Origin: Kutzneria buriramensis | GTDB lineage: Bacteria; Actinomycetota; Actinomycetes; Mycobacteriales; Pseudonocardiaceae | Direction: 5' to 3' | Assembly: GCF_003387475.1 (NCBI RefSeq) | Contig: NZ_QUNO01000001.1 | Span: 434,001-498,000, forward strand | Length of the DNA: 64,000 nt | Notes under the pieces: model-generated | The model's database searches: none | Told to the model about the DNA's origin: nothing | Seen by the model: only the letters and a program-made list of their open reading frames with translations | Program-made: the position numbers and the translations under genes | Part shown: positions 58,100 through 64,000 of the stretch, piece after piece | How positions within the stretch are numbered: the first letter of the stretch is position 1 | Layout: each line of letters opens with the position of its first letter

Positions 58100-58933
58100 A
58101 TGACCGACCCGAAGGGCGTGGCGCTCCCTGACTGGGCATGGCAGCGTCCCGAAGTCCGTGACGCGCTCCGCGCCCGCGACATGGCCGCGCTGTTCAAGGC
58201 GGTGCAGCAGTACAGCGGTGCCAGCCAAACTCGCATCGGCCGCGCTACCGGCCTGCTTCAGGGCCGTGTCAGCGAGATCATCGCCGGTACCCGCAAGGTC
58301 ACCACGCTTGAGCTCTTCGAGCGCATCGCCGACGGCGTCCAGATGCCCGACGACGCGCGAATGCTGCTCGGACTCGCACCCCAGGACCCTGCTGGGCTCG
58401 ATCACCTCAGTGCCTCCGGTCGGGCCGAGCTGATCGCGGTCTACCCGTCTCAGTCCGCCGCCCTGCCCGAAATCCGCGATCTTGCCGGCAAGGCCACCAC
58501 TGTGGACGTGCTGGCCGTACGCGGCCTGGGCATCCTAGGAATGAACGACTCGGTCCTTCGCCCCAGCGTGCGCAAGGCGACCCCAGTCGTCCGCGTGCTG
58601 CTGCTCGATCCCGACAGCGAAGCAGCCCACCGCAGGGCCTCCGAAATCGGCGAGTCGTACACGACGTTCAGCGGCGGCATCCGTATGTCAATCGAGCGCC
58701 TCCGCGAACTCGCCGCCGACGGCGTGCAAGTCGAAGCGCATACCTACGCGCTGCTGCCCACCTGGCGCGTCATCGGCCTAGACAGCACTCTGTTCGTGTC
58801 CGCGTTCGGCGAGACCCACGAAGGCCACACCTCGCCGATGTACCGAATCGCCGGATCGCCGCATGGCGCACTGCACCGCGGCTTCCGTAGGTTCAGCGAC
58901 GAGCTGCGTCGCACCGCGCGGCGCGTGGTCTGA
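58100..58933 (+). CDS. HTH protein with DUF5919/PLD-like C-terminal domain
   Basis: 277 residues. An XRE-like helix-turn-helix spans about 30-75 (YSGASQTRIGRATGLLQGRV, SEIIAGTRKVTTLELFERIA). The C-terminal 180 residues (VDVLAVRGLGILGMNDSVLR, VRVLLLDPDSEAAHRRASEI, MSIERLRELA, EAHTYALLPTWRVIGLDSTL) match DUF5919-type domains, thought to be ligand sensors related to phospholipase-D-like folds without the HKD motif. Thirteen bases later begins the CYTH gene, so the two probably form one operon. Confidence 0.78.
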   Translation: MTDPKGVALPDWAWQRPEVRDALRARDMAALFKAVQQYSGASQTRIGRATGLLQGRVSEIIAGTRKVTTLELFERIADGVQMPDDARMLLGLAPQDPAGLDHLSASGRAELIAVYPSQSAALPEIRDLAGKATTVDVLAVRGLGILGMNDSVLRPSVRKATPVVRVLLLDPDSEAAHRRASEIGESYTTFSGGIRMSIERLRELAADGVQVEAHTYALLPTWRVIGLDSTLFVSAFGETHEGHTSPMYRIAGSPHGALHRGFRRFSDELRRTARRVV

Positions 58934-58946
58934 CCGGGAGGCGGCC

Positions 58947-59513
58947 GTGACGGTCGAGGCAGAACTCAAGGCACGACTGCGCAACCCTGAGCAGGTGCGC
59001 CAACGCCTCGCTGAGCGAGCACCCGCCGAGCACTCCGTCTACGCCGATCACTACTTCGATTACCCGGACCGCCGGCTCAGCGCCGCCGGCTACGAGGTGC
59101 GGCTCCGTACGATCACCGACGATGCCGGCAATTCGGGGTCGTTGCTGACGTTCAAAGAACCGGCAGTGGACGCAGCCAGCGGCTCGAAGCCGGAGCATGA
59201 GACGCCCGTAGATGACCCGAACGTGGTCACGAAGCTGGTCACCGTGCTGGGGTTGGTCGAGTTGATCGCATTCGAGAAGCGGTGTACCAACTTTCGGTTC
59301 ACTGAGCACGGCCGAGACCTTGTGGCCACAGTGGTTGAGGTGCCGGAGTTGGACGGTGAGACCTTCGTTGAAGTCGAGACGCTGACCACCAACGACGATG
59401 TGGATGACGCGTTGGTCGTAGTGCGCTGCATGCTGAACGAGTTGGGAGTCAGTGCTACCGAGTTGACCACTGAGACGTATACGGGAGCGGTGGCAGCGAA
59501 GCGGCATGTTTGA
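58947..59513 (+). CDS. CYTH-domain protein (class IV adenylate cyclase-like)
   Basis: 188 residues forming one CYTH tunnel fold. The start VEAELKARL has the ExExK signature (EAELK); YFDYPDRRLSAAGYEVRLRT supplies paired basic residues, LTFKEP and FEKRCTNFRF further Lys/Arg, and VVEVPELDGETFVEVET the acidic metal ligands. CYTH enzymes are class IV adenylate cyclases (CyaB), thiamine or inorganic triphosphatases; which applies here is open. GTG 58947 is fixed by GGGAGG five bases upstream. Confidence 0.82.
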   Translation: MTVEAELKARLRNPEQVRQRLAERAPAEHSVYADHYFDYPDRRLSAAGYEVRLRTITDDAGNSGSLLTFKEPAVDAASGSKPEHETPVDDPNVVTKLVTVLGLVELIAFEKRCTNFRFTEHGRDLVATVVEVPELDGETFVEVETLTTNDDVDDALVVVRCMLNELGVSATELTTETYTGAVAAKRHV

Positions 59514-59525
59514 CCCTCACATACG

Positions 59526-59541
59526 GGGCCAGTGCTGGCCC
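59526..59541 (+). terminator. Hairpin after the CYTH gene
   Basis: GGGCCAG-TG-CTGGCCC (59526-59541), 12 bp past the stop. Short stem, no T tract; moderate support. The remaining sequence to 59900 shows nothing recognisable and drops in GC. Confidence 0.45.
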
Positions 59542-59900
59542 ATGGGACCGAGCCACCGGGTGGTGGCCAACGACGTGCCCACATGAAGCGTTGGGAGGGG
59601 TTGCCCCCGGCGGTCCGACCCCTACTCCACCGTCCTGAACAGGGTAAATAAGGTCGAGCGGATCCTTAGCTCAGCATCCAGCAGACCTTCGCGGTTGCGT
59701 GATGCTGACGCCAGTCGTCGGAGTATTCGGGCAGCGGTGGCGGACCGTGTTACACAGGGTTAGTCATGGTTACATTCTGTTGTTTCCGATAACCTAGCAG
59801 TAGGGTGTACCGTAAGGCTGGGTTTAGTGTCTCCTTTGACGGTGTCGGTGCGGAGTTGTCCTCGTCGGCAATCAGCTATTGCGTATGAGGTAGACCGGGG

Positions 59901-60524
59901 ATGGATGTTCCAAACGATGGTCGATTCAAAAGGGGAGACATTGTTTTGGTTCATTGGAGAGGTGTGCGAATACCGGCGCGTGTTATTTGTTGTGTGGAGT
60001 CTCAATCCTATCGACTGGAACAACGCTGGTTTGAGATGCGCCAAAAGGGATCACTTGCGGCTAATCTTGAAATTAAACCTCCCAACGAGTCGAAGAGGCA
60101 CGCGGTTAGGGTTACCTTGAACCGCCCGCAACGGGAAAGTATTATCTGGCGGTTTCGCTTCTTCCATGCTGGCATGCCGCTGTATGAAGAGTTCTTGGCG
60201 AATGATGTCCAACTTCATGCGCGCGACCCTTCCTGGGATCCGTTTGGCATTATGCCCTATGCTTCTCCTGAGGTGCACCGTAAACGTGGCACCTATCTAC
60301 CTGGTGAATACTATGAACCTGACGATCCCGTTTGGGTTTGGGAAGAAAATCGTTGGCATCCAGCGGTGGTGGTTGCCGTTGAGCGCTGGGTTTCCGTACG
60401 TTATCTCGACAACTTTCGAGATCGTAAGCGAAATTGCTCTAAGAGTTATCGCACATGGCAGATCTGGCCGGTAATCGGCGAGTTGTCAGAGGTCTTTAGA
60501 GCCGATATTGAGCGCTTTCTGTAG
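59901..60524 (+). CDS. AT-richer orphan protein with two SH3/Tudor-like segments
   Basis: 207 residues, not recognised. Two segments look like related small beta barrels: RGDIVLVHWRGVRIPARVIC near residue 11-30 and DPVWVWEENRWHPAVVVAVE followed by WVSVRYLDN near 140-170, the pattern of Agenet/Tudor/SH3-like domains. Between them is a basic, aromatic-rich region (RFRFFHAGMPLYEEFL). GC is about 50 percent and codons end often in A or T, unlike all neighbours, indicating recent transfer from a lower-GC source. Confidence 0.6.
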   Translation: MDVPNDGRFKRGDIVLVHWRGVRIPARVICCVESQSYRLEQRWFEMRQKGSLAANLEIKPPNESKRHAVRVTLNRPQRESIIWRFRFFHAGMPLYEEFLANDVQLHARDPSWDPFGIMPYASPEVHRKRGTYLPGEYYEPDDPVWVWEENRWHPAVVVAVERWVSVRYLDNFRDRKRNCSKSYRTWQIWPVIGELSEVFRADIERFL

Positions 60525-60944
60525 ATCGCGCCTTGGTGCTCAAGGGTATGTCGATTGGCCGGCAAGTTCTTGGGCGTCAATTGGCGCTGCCACTCTGGCC
60601 CCCCTTCATGTGTGATCCACTGCTCGGGTCTAGACCGCAACTCGTCCTGCAAGGCCCTCTCGAACATATGGTCACGATTAGGCAACGAAAACTGCATTCT
60701 AATGTCTTCTCACGTCTTCTGTGTTACGTGAGCGCGCGTTTTTTGGGCCATTGGTTCCGGAGTCTGCGCTGCTCAGGCGCTGTTTTTCGTGAAGGAAAGC
60801 AGCTTTGGAGGACTGTAAGGCCGGGAGGATGACGGCAAGTAGGAACGCGATCTAGCGTATCTGCCCGTAGCGGTTACATCCGTTAGTCCGTTCTGTCGAC
60901 TACCCCGATTGGGATAGTGCGGCAATTACTGAAGCGGAACGCGC
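60525..60944. other. Gap without supported gene
   Basis: 420 bp, GC still low at first and rising to the right. Short frames exist on both strands but none has a ribosome-binding site, domain or consistent codon use. Confidence 0.5.
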
Positions 60945-60973
60945 GGAGGCCCCGGGTGCAACCGGGGGCCTCC
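60945..60973 (+). terminator. Hairpin upstream of duplicated gene copy A
   Basis: GGAGGCCCCGG (60945-60955) / CCGGGGGCCTCC (60962-60973), one bulged G, TGCAA-type loop. A closely similar hairpin (61805-61835) precedes copy B, so it belongs to the duplicated unit. Confidence 0.7.
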
Positions 60974-61035
60974 AGCGACACGCCATACGCACCTTCCGAC
61001 CCTCTCCAGTGGATCAAGAACGAGGTACTGGGTCA

Positions 61036-61401
61036 GTGACGATACGACACATGCGGCCGCTGAAAAGGTCAGCAGTGGCAAGCACCCCGCCGGAAGTGGC
61101 TGGCGGCACATTGATGCAGCCACGGGTCAGCGCTGATGAAGCCCGGGAAGGCGATCCGACGACGATGCTAGGCATGGCTGATCGAGTCCTTTGGGGCGGC
61201 CGCCGCTGCAGGCACCTGCTTCTTATCGTCGGACTAGTGATCGTCGGGATCGTCGCTGTCCTCGTGATTGCGCCATCACTGGCTCTGTACCTCGGTTGTG
61301 CAGGGGGTGGAGGTCGCCTCGTGCGGCGGTCGCTGGTTCGGAGTAACGCGCCACCGGCGGTGTCACTCCGAGTAGTCAAGTTTCCTGGGGTCTTAGGTTA
61401 G
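61036..61401 (+). CDS. Single-TM small protein, copy A
   Basis: 121 residues from GTG 61036. A polar start (VTIRHMRP, then DPTTMLGMADRVLWGGRRCR) is followed by a strong transmembrane helix (HLLLIVGLVIVGIVAVLVIA) and a basic end. It is paralogous to copy B at 61895. Base differences between the copies over the helix fall mainly in third codon positions, which supports this strand and frame as coding. The C-terminus beyond residue ~100 differs. Function unknown. Confidence 0.6.
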   Translation: MTIRHMRPLKRSAVASTPPEVAGGTLMQPRVSADEAREGDPTTMLGMADRVLWGGRRCRHLLLIVGLVIVGIVAVLVIAPSLALYLGCAGGGGRLVRRSLVRSNAPPAVSLRVVKFPGVLG

Positions 61402-61568
61402 TTTCCTGGTTGGATTCCTGGCACCGACCGCGTGAGCCGAGCATGATCCAGATCGTTGAATGCACTTCGCGGCGTGAGAGGAAGGCCGTTGTGGGCGGTA
61501 CGAAGGGGAGTCCTCACGGCGGGAGGACCGCCGGAGGCGTGACCCCGTCGTCGGGCGTCGGGCGTGTC

Positions 61569-61637
61569 TTGTCCACAGGTTGTCACCCTTGGTCACCGTG
61601 TCACCCTTTGGTCACGGTCGCCGTGTCACGAGTGACC
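61569..61637. repeat. DnaA box followed by six GTCAC/GTGAC motifs
   Basis: TTGTCCACA at 61569-61577, then GTCAC at 61582, 61592, 61600, 61611, 61625 and GTGAC at 61632. Several extend to GTCACC or GGTCAC. Such a cluster on a conjugative element could be a second replication site, a clt-like TraB target, or an operator. Confidence 0.45.
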
Positions 61638-61773
61638 GACGGGTATTTCCTCTTCTTCCGGTGCCGGCTGGGGCGCGCAGGTCGAGTAGCTTGTGGCGCG
61701 CGATGGCCCTCGGTGCGCGTCGGCTGTGCCGGAATCGTCGAAGCATTCCGTTCGGCTGACTAGCTGATTGGGC

Positions 61774-61800
61774 GTTCTGCCCCCTGCTCGGGGGCAGAAC
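61774..61800 (+). terminator. Hairpin terminator
   Basis: GTTCTGCCCCC (61774-61784) / GGGGGCAGAAC (61790-61800), perfect 11-bp stem, TGCTC loop. Sequence from 61402 to here has no supported gene besides the repeat cluster at 61569. Confidence 0.75.
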
Positions 61801-61804
61801 GAAC

Positions 61805-61835
61805 GGAGGCCCCCCGGTTGCGTCGGGGGGCCTCC
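61805..61835 (+). terminator. Hairpin upstream of duplicated gene copy B
   Basis: GGAGGCCCCCCG (61805-61816) / CGGGGGGCCTCC (61824-61835), perfect 12-bp stem. Four bases after the previous hairpin, so two stems stand in tandem. Confidence 0.75.
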
Positions 61836-61894
61836 AGCAACACGCCGTACACATCCCCGACCGTCTCAGTGATCAAGAAAGTGGTACAGCGCCA

Positions 61895-62215
61895 GTGACG
61901 ATACGACACACGCGACCGGCGAACAGGTCGACAGTCACAACGACCTCGCCGGACGTGGCCGGAGGCACGTTGACCCAGTCCCGGGTCAGGCCCGACGCCG
62001 AGGAGGACGATCCAACAACCATGCTCGGCATCGTGGATCGAGTTCTCCGGGACGGGCGCCGCTGCTGGCACCTACTTCTCATCGTTGGTCTAGTGATCGC
62101 CGGGGTTACCGTTGTTCTGGTGATTGCGCCATCGGTCGCCTTGTACCTCGGGTGCGCGTGGGGCGGTGGTCGCCTCATGCGACGTCGGCACGAGCAGAGC
62201 CTCGACAAGTCGTAG
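61895..62215 (+). CDS. Single-TM small protein, copy B
   Basis: 106 residues from GTG 61895, paralogue of copy A: VTIRHTRP start, DPTTMLGIVDRVLRDGRRCW, then the helix HLLLIVGLVIAGVTVVLVIA and a short basic tail (RLMRRRHEQSLDKS). The unit of hairpin, about 60 bp of leader and gene was duplicated some 860 bp apart. Near the right end of the element; function unknown. Confidence 0.62.
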   Translation: MTIRHTRPANRSTVTTTSPDVAGGTLTQSRVRPDAEEDDPTTMLGIVDRVLRDGRRCWHLLLIVGLVIAGVTVVLVIAPSVALYLGCAWGGGRLMRRRHEQSLDKS

Positions 62216-62535
62216 GCAGCGAGACAGGGGTGCGGACTCACACGTCGTCTCAGTTGCCTGTTGTCCCTCCGCGTGCACTCAAGTTCGGCGTGGTTCGCAC
62301 CCCGGCCTGACCTGCTGTGGAGCGGCAGGTTGGACTCGAACAGATGGCCGCGAGCGGTGGTTCGCAGACCTCGAAAGCGTGTGAGGGAGACCCTCCTGCG
62401 TTGGCTGGGTGTCTTACGCAAGGTGGGGAGAGCTAGCCGCGCTGCCGGCGACCAGGTGGCTGTTGTGCCGGATACCCGCCCAAGTTGGCGGGGGATCACG
62501 GATAACCGCAGCTCAGGGTGGGTCTGTGCGGCGGT
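62216..62535. other. Gap without supported gene before attR
   Basis: 320 bp at the right end of the element. No frame with ribosome-binding site or recognisable product, and no clear repeat. Confidence 0.5.
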
Positions 62536-62586
62536 CTGTAAATCAGCCGCGAAAGCTTCGGAGGTTCAAATCCTTCACCTGGCACG
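62536..62586 (+). repeat. attR, 51-bp direct repeat (tRNA-Tyr 3' half)
   Basis: Identical to 45398-45448. It carries the anticodon loop, variable arm, T arm and 3' acceptor strand of tRNA-Tyr without the 5' half, so it is not a functional tRNA. Right boundary of the element. Confidence 0.93.
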
Positions 62587-62596
62587 CGCGGGATGG

Positions 62597-62634
62597 GCGG
62601 GCTATGTCTGCGTTAAAGCGCAGACATAGCCCGC
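62597..62634 (+). terminator. Original tRNA-Tyr terminator, displaced
   Basis: GCGGGCTATGTCTGCG (62597-62612) / CGCAGACATAGCCCGC (62619-62634), perfect 16-bp stem, loop TTAAAG, then TTGTCGTGTTTT. At 10 bp past attR it would follow the tRNA directly once the element leaves. Confidence 0.9.
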
Positions 62635-63189
62635 TTGTCGTGTTTTCTGGGGCTCTCGCCCCAGGCCCCAAGGCAGGGGGCTCCGCCCCCTGCACCCCCG
62701 ATCCCCGTTGAGGCTTTGTCTTCTGTGACGGTGGCTTGGTGCCGTGGTTGGGTGGCCTCGGCCTTCGGCCTGGCCTGCGGTAGGGGGCCGTGATCGGGGA
62801 TCTGCCGGTGGGGCGGGTTGTCGATCGGCGATTGGTGTGGCCGCCGCAGGCGCGGGGGTACTCGGCCTTCGGCCTGGCCTGCGTGGGGGCTGTGGTGGGT
62901 CGGTGATCCGTGTGGGCTGCGGTGGTGCGGGAATGTTTGGCTGTGGTCTTTGGCCTGGTCTTTCGTGGCTGACTTGCGACGCCGAGAATCGGCAATCAGC
63001 CGGCGCGGGCGGGCGGCGTCTACTCGCGACACTCGAGAACGGTGCGGCGACGCGGCCAGTGGGCGGCACGTAGCTGCTGCCGGCTTCGCGGGTCGGCTTC
63101 CGACGGGCGGTCATCCCTCGGCGCTTTGCTTCGGGTCTTGCCAACCAGGGCCGACGGCAGCCGCCTTTGTTGTCAGGGGGTGACGAAGG
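62635..63189. other. Chromosomal gap with small hairpins and a 23-bp repeat
   Basis: No supported gene. Holds GGGGC/GCCCC and GCAGGGGGC/GCCCCCTGC hairpins near 62650-62695 and a 23-bp direct repeat at 62757-62779 and 62861-62883 with core CTCGGCCTTCGGCC, itself able to fold. Long Arg/Pro-rich minus frames here are composition artefacts. Confidence 0.5.
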
Positions 63190-63384
63190 TCATGCGGGTG
63201 TCGACGGCCTGAGGGTGGAGAGGAAGGCGTGCCAGGCGGGGGTGGGGAAACTGAGGGTGGGGCCGGCGGGGTTCTTGGAGTCGCGGACGGCGAGGCTGGC
63301 TGTAGCGAACAGGACCTCTACGCAATTGGCGCCGGCGGCGCTGCTGTAGGAACTCCTCACCCAACGGCCGGTCGGTCGACTCAT
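63190..63384 (-). CDS. DUF397 domain protein
   Basis: 64 residues with the DUF397 pattern RSSYSSAAGANCVEV, then AVRDSKNPAGPTLSF and WHAFLSTL. In actinomycetes these small proteins pair with HTH-DUF5753 regulators and may act as their partners. Its ATG overlaps the stop of the regulator by 4 bp. Confidence 0.88.
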   Translation of the reverse strand: MSRPTGRWVRSSYSSAAGANCVEVLFATASLAVRDSKNPAGPTLSFPTPAWHAFLSTLRPSTPA

Positions 63385-64000
63385 CTACTCCCCTTGAGCG
63401 TTTCCCTGAGAACAGAACGCGTCTCCTCACAGGGCAGCGCCGACCGACAGAGCCGCTCGAAGCAGTCCGCGAGCCTGGCGGTATCGGCCTCGTCGTCGAA
63501 CAACCGCTCCGACCCGTACACCTGTGAGGAGAACACCACAGGCGAGCTGCGGCCGCCGAATTTGAACACGGTGAAGCCGCCGGCCCGAGCGGGATTGCTT
63601 GGCGTTGAGCTGAGAAGTAACCGAATCGTGATCCGGGGATCTTCGGTCAGGCGCAGCAGATGGGTCAGCTGCTCCCGCGCCACCGCCTCGTCGCCGACGG
63701 CGGCGCGAAGGGTCTCCTCGCCGAGCACGAACCGCAGTCGGGCCGGGCCGGCGGGACCGAGCACCTGGGCCTGGCGCTCCTCGCGGAATGCGACGCGGGC
63801 CTCGAACTCCTCGTCGGACGGTTGCCACCACACGCCCACGCCTTCGGCGATCAGTGCCCGAAGGTACGACGGCGACTGGGCCAGGCCGGGTACTACGGCG
63901 GGCTCGTAGGCGCAGATCTCGACTGCGGCGGCCTCCAGCTCGGCGAACTGGGTGAACGCGTCCGGCAGGACGTCCGAAGTGGACGGGCGCCGGCGTCGCC
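63381..64000 (-). CDS. HTH-DUF5753 transcriptional regulator, partial
   Basis: C-terminal ~205 residues; the N-terminal helix-turn-helix is beyond the window edge. Visible is DUF5753: FAELEAAAVEICAYEPAVVP, GLAQSPSYLRALI, REERQAQVLGPAGPARLRFV and the end DEADTARLADCFERLCRSAL. These regulators control development or secondary metabolism in actinomycetes, typically with a DUF397 gene next to them. Confidence 0.85.
   Translation of the reverse strand, partial: RRRRPSTSDVLPDAFTQFAELEAAAVEICAYEPAVVPGLAQSPSYLRALIAEGVGVWWQPSDEEFEARVAFREERQAQVLGPAGPARLRFVLGEETLRAAVGDEAVAREQLTHLLRLTEDPRITIRLLLSSTPSNPARAGGFTVFKFGGRSSPVVFSSQVYGSERLFDDEADTARLADCFERLCRSALPCEETRSVLRETLKGSR

Larger units (their letters stand above)
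45398..62586. mobile_element. Actinomycete integrative and conjugative element (AICE) in tRNA-Tyr
   Basis: About 17.1 kb between identical 51-bp repeats. It holds int and xis next to attL, a Rep-like ATPase, a TraB-type FtsK/SpoIIIE translocase and small Spd-like genes in one leftward operon, then a rightward cargo segment. That is the standard AICE plan (integration, replication, double-strand DNA transfer by one translocase). Part of the right end, 59.6-60.9 kb, is visibly lower in GC. Excision would restore tRNA-Tyr with its original terminator at 62597. Confidence 0.95.

Noticed and set aside
60446-60832. Two opposite short frames after the AT-rich gene
   Set aside because: They overlap each other or the real gene and neither shows a start signal or recognisable product.
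61410-61763. Plus frame between the two duplicated TM genes
   Set aside because: Runs through the GTCAC repeats and ends just before a terminator; codon use is irregular and no ribosome-binding site is seen.
61014-62499. Minus-strand frames opposite both duplicated TM genes, which also resemble each other
   Set aside because: Similarity follows from the DNA duplication; differences fall in third positions of the plus frame, so the plus strand is the coding one.
62602-63144. Minus-strand Arg/Pro-rich frame right of attR
   Set aside because: Covers the tRNA terminator hairpin and repeats, has no ribosome-binding site, and its composition only reflects GC content.

Overview
The window is high-GC DNA (roughly 70 percent by eye) with many GTG and some TTG starts. 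Menaquinone genes including a geranylgeranyl-reductase-type MenJ, Rex operators, DUF397/DUF5753 regulator pairs and a tRNA-integrated conjugative element of actinomycete type point to an actinomycete, probably of the Pseudonocardiaceae. The species cannot be named from the sequence.

Region 1 (1-12.6 kb) is a menaquinone and envelope-sugar locus. The first codons of a probable menB sit on the minus strand, followed by menD, a secreted M1 aminopeptidase, a small PH-like protein, an isochorismate synthase, a DUF3592 membrane protein, an inositol-monophosphatase-family enzyme, two GT4 glycosyltransferases, menG (ubiE), an AbiEi/DUF559-like protein and menJ. The order menD, membrane protein, GT4 mannosyltransferase, menG, menJ, polyprenyl synthase matches Mycobacterium tuberculosis Rv0555-Rv0562, but here complex I is inserted before the polyprenyl synthase. 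The intergenic spaces hold a cluster of DnaA-box-like 9-mers (3590-3663) and REP-like hairpins (10105-10256).

Region 2 (12.7-30.4 kb) is a complete 14-gene complex I operon, nuoA-nuoN, with mostly overlapping or tightly spaced genes. Two perfect tandem Rex operators lie upstream, so NADH/NAD ratio probably controls it. After a terminator come an antitoxin-like XRE gene with an internally deleted toxin remnant, then the polyprenyl diphosphate synthase that supplies the menaquinone side chain. Enzymes that make the quinone and the complex that reduces it are thus encoded together.

Region 3 (30.4-45.4 kb) is a mixed chromosomal stretch: an acidic Pro-rich membrane protein with a C-terminal sunset-like domain, korAB (2-oxoglutarate:ferredoxin oxidoreductase), an enoyl-CoA hydratase, a divergent Lrp regulator and DDAH pair, a frameshifted small gene, a membrane polysaccharide deacetylase, an ATP-grasp protein with a small partner, a stand-alone NuoB/NuoC/NuoI-like trio, htpX, rmlA, yajQ and tRNA-Tyr.

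Region 4 (45398-62586) is an integrative and conjugative element (AICE) of about 17.1 kb inserted in the 3' end of tRNA-Tyr, bounded by a 51-bp perfect direct repeat. Reading leftward from about 54.8 kb it carries a coupled transfer operon (small membrane and zinc-ribbon proteins, a Pycsar-effector-like membrane protein, a Spd-like protein, the TraB DNA translocase), then a DUF2742-like gene, a Rep-like ATPase with an iteron-like array inside its 3' end, xis and int. The right part carries cargo: a GntR-P-loop kinase fusion, a D-2-hydroxyacid dehydrogenase, two small genes, an HTH-DUF5919-like regulator, a CYTH-domain protein, an AT-rich orphan gene with SH3/Tudor-like segments, and a duplicated single-TM gene. 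Right of the element lie the displaced tRNA terminator and a DUF397/HTH-DUF5753 pair cut by the window edge.

The strongest candidates for something undescribed are the AICE cargo (CYTH protein plus Pycsar-effector-like protein, kinase-dehydrogenase pair, AT-rich orphan), the 85-nt multi-helix element at 54853-54937, and the NuoB/C/I trio.
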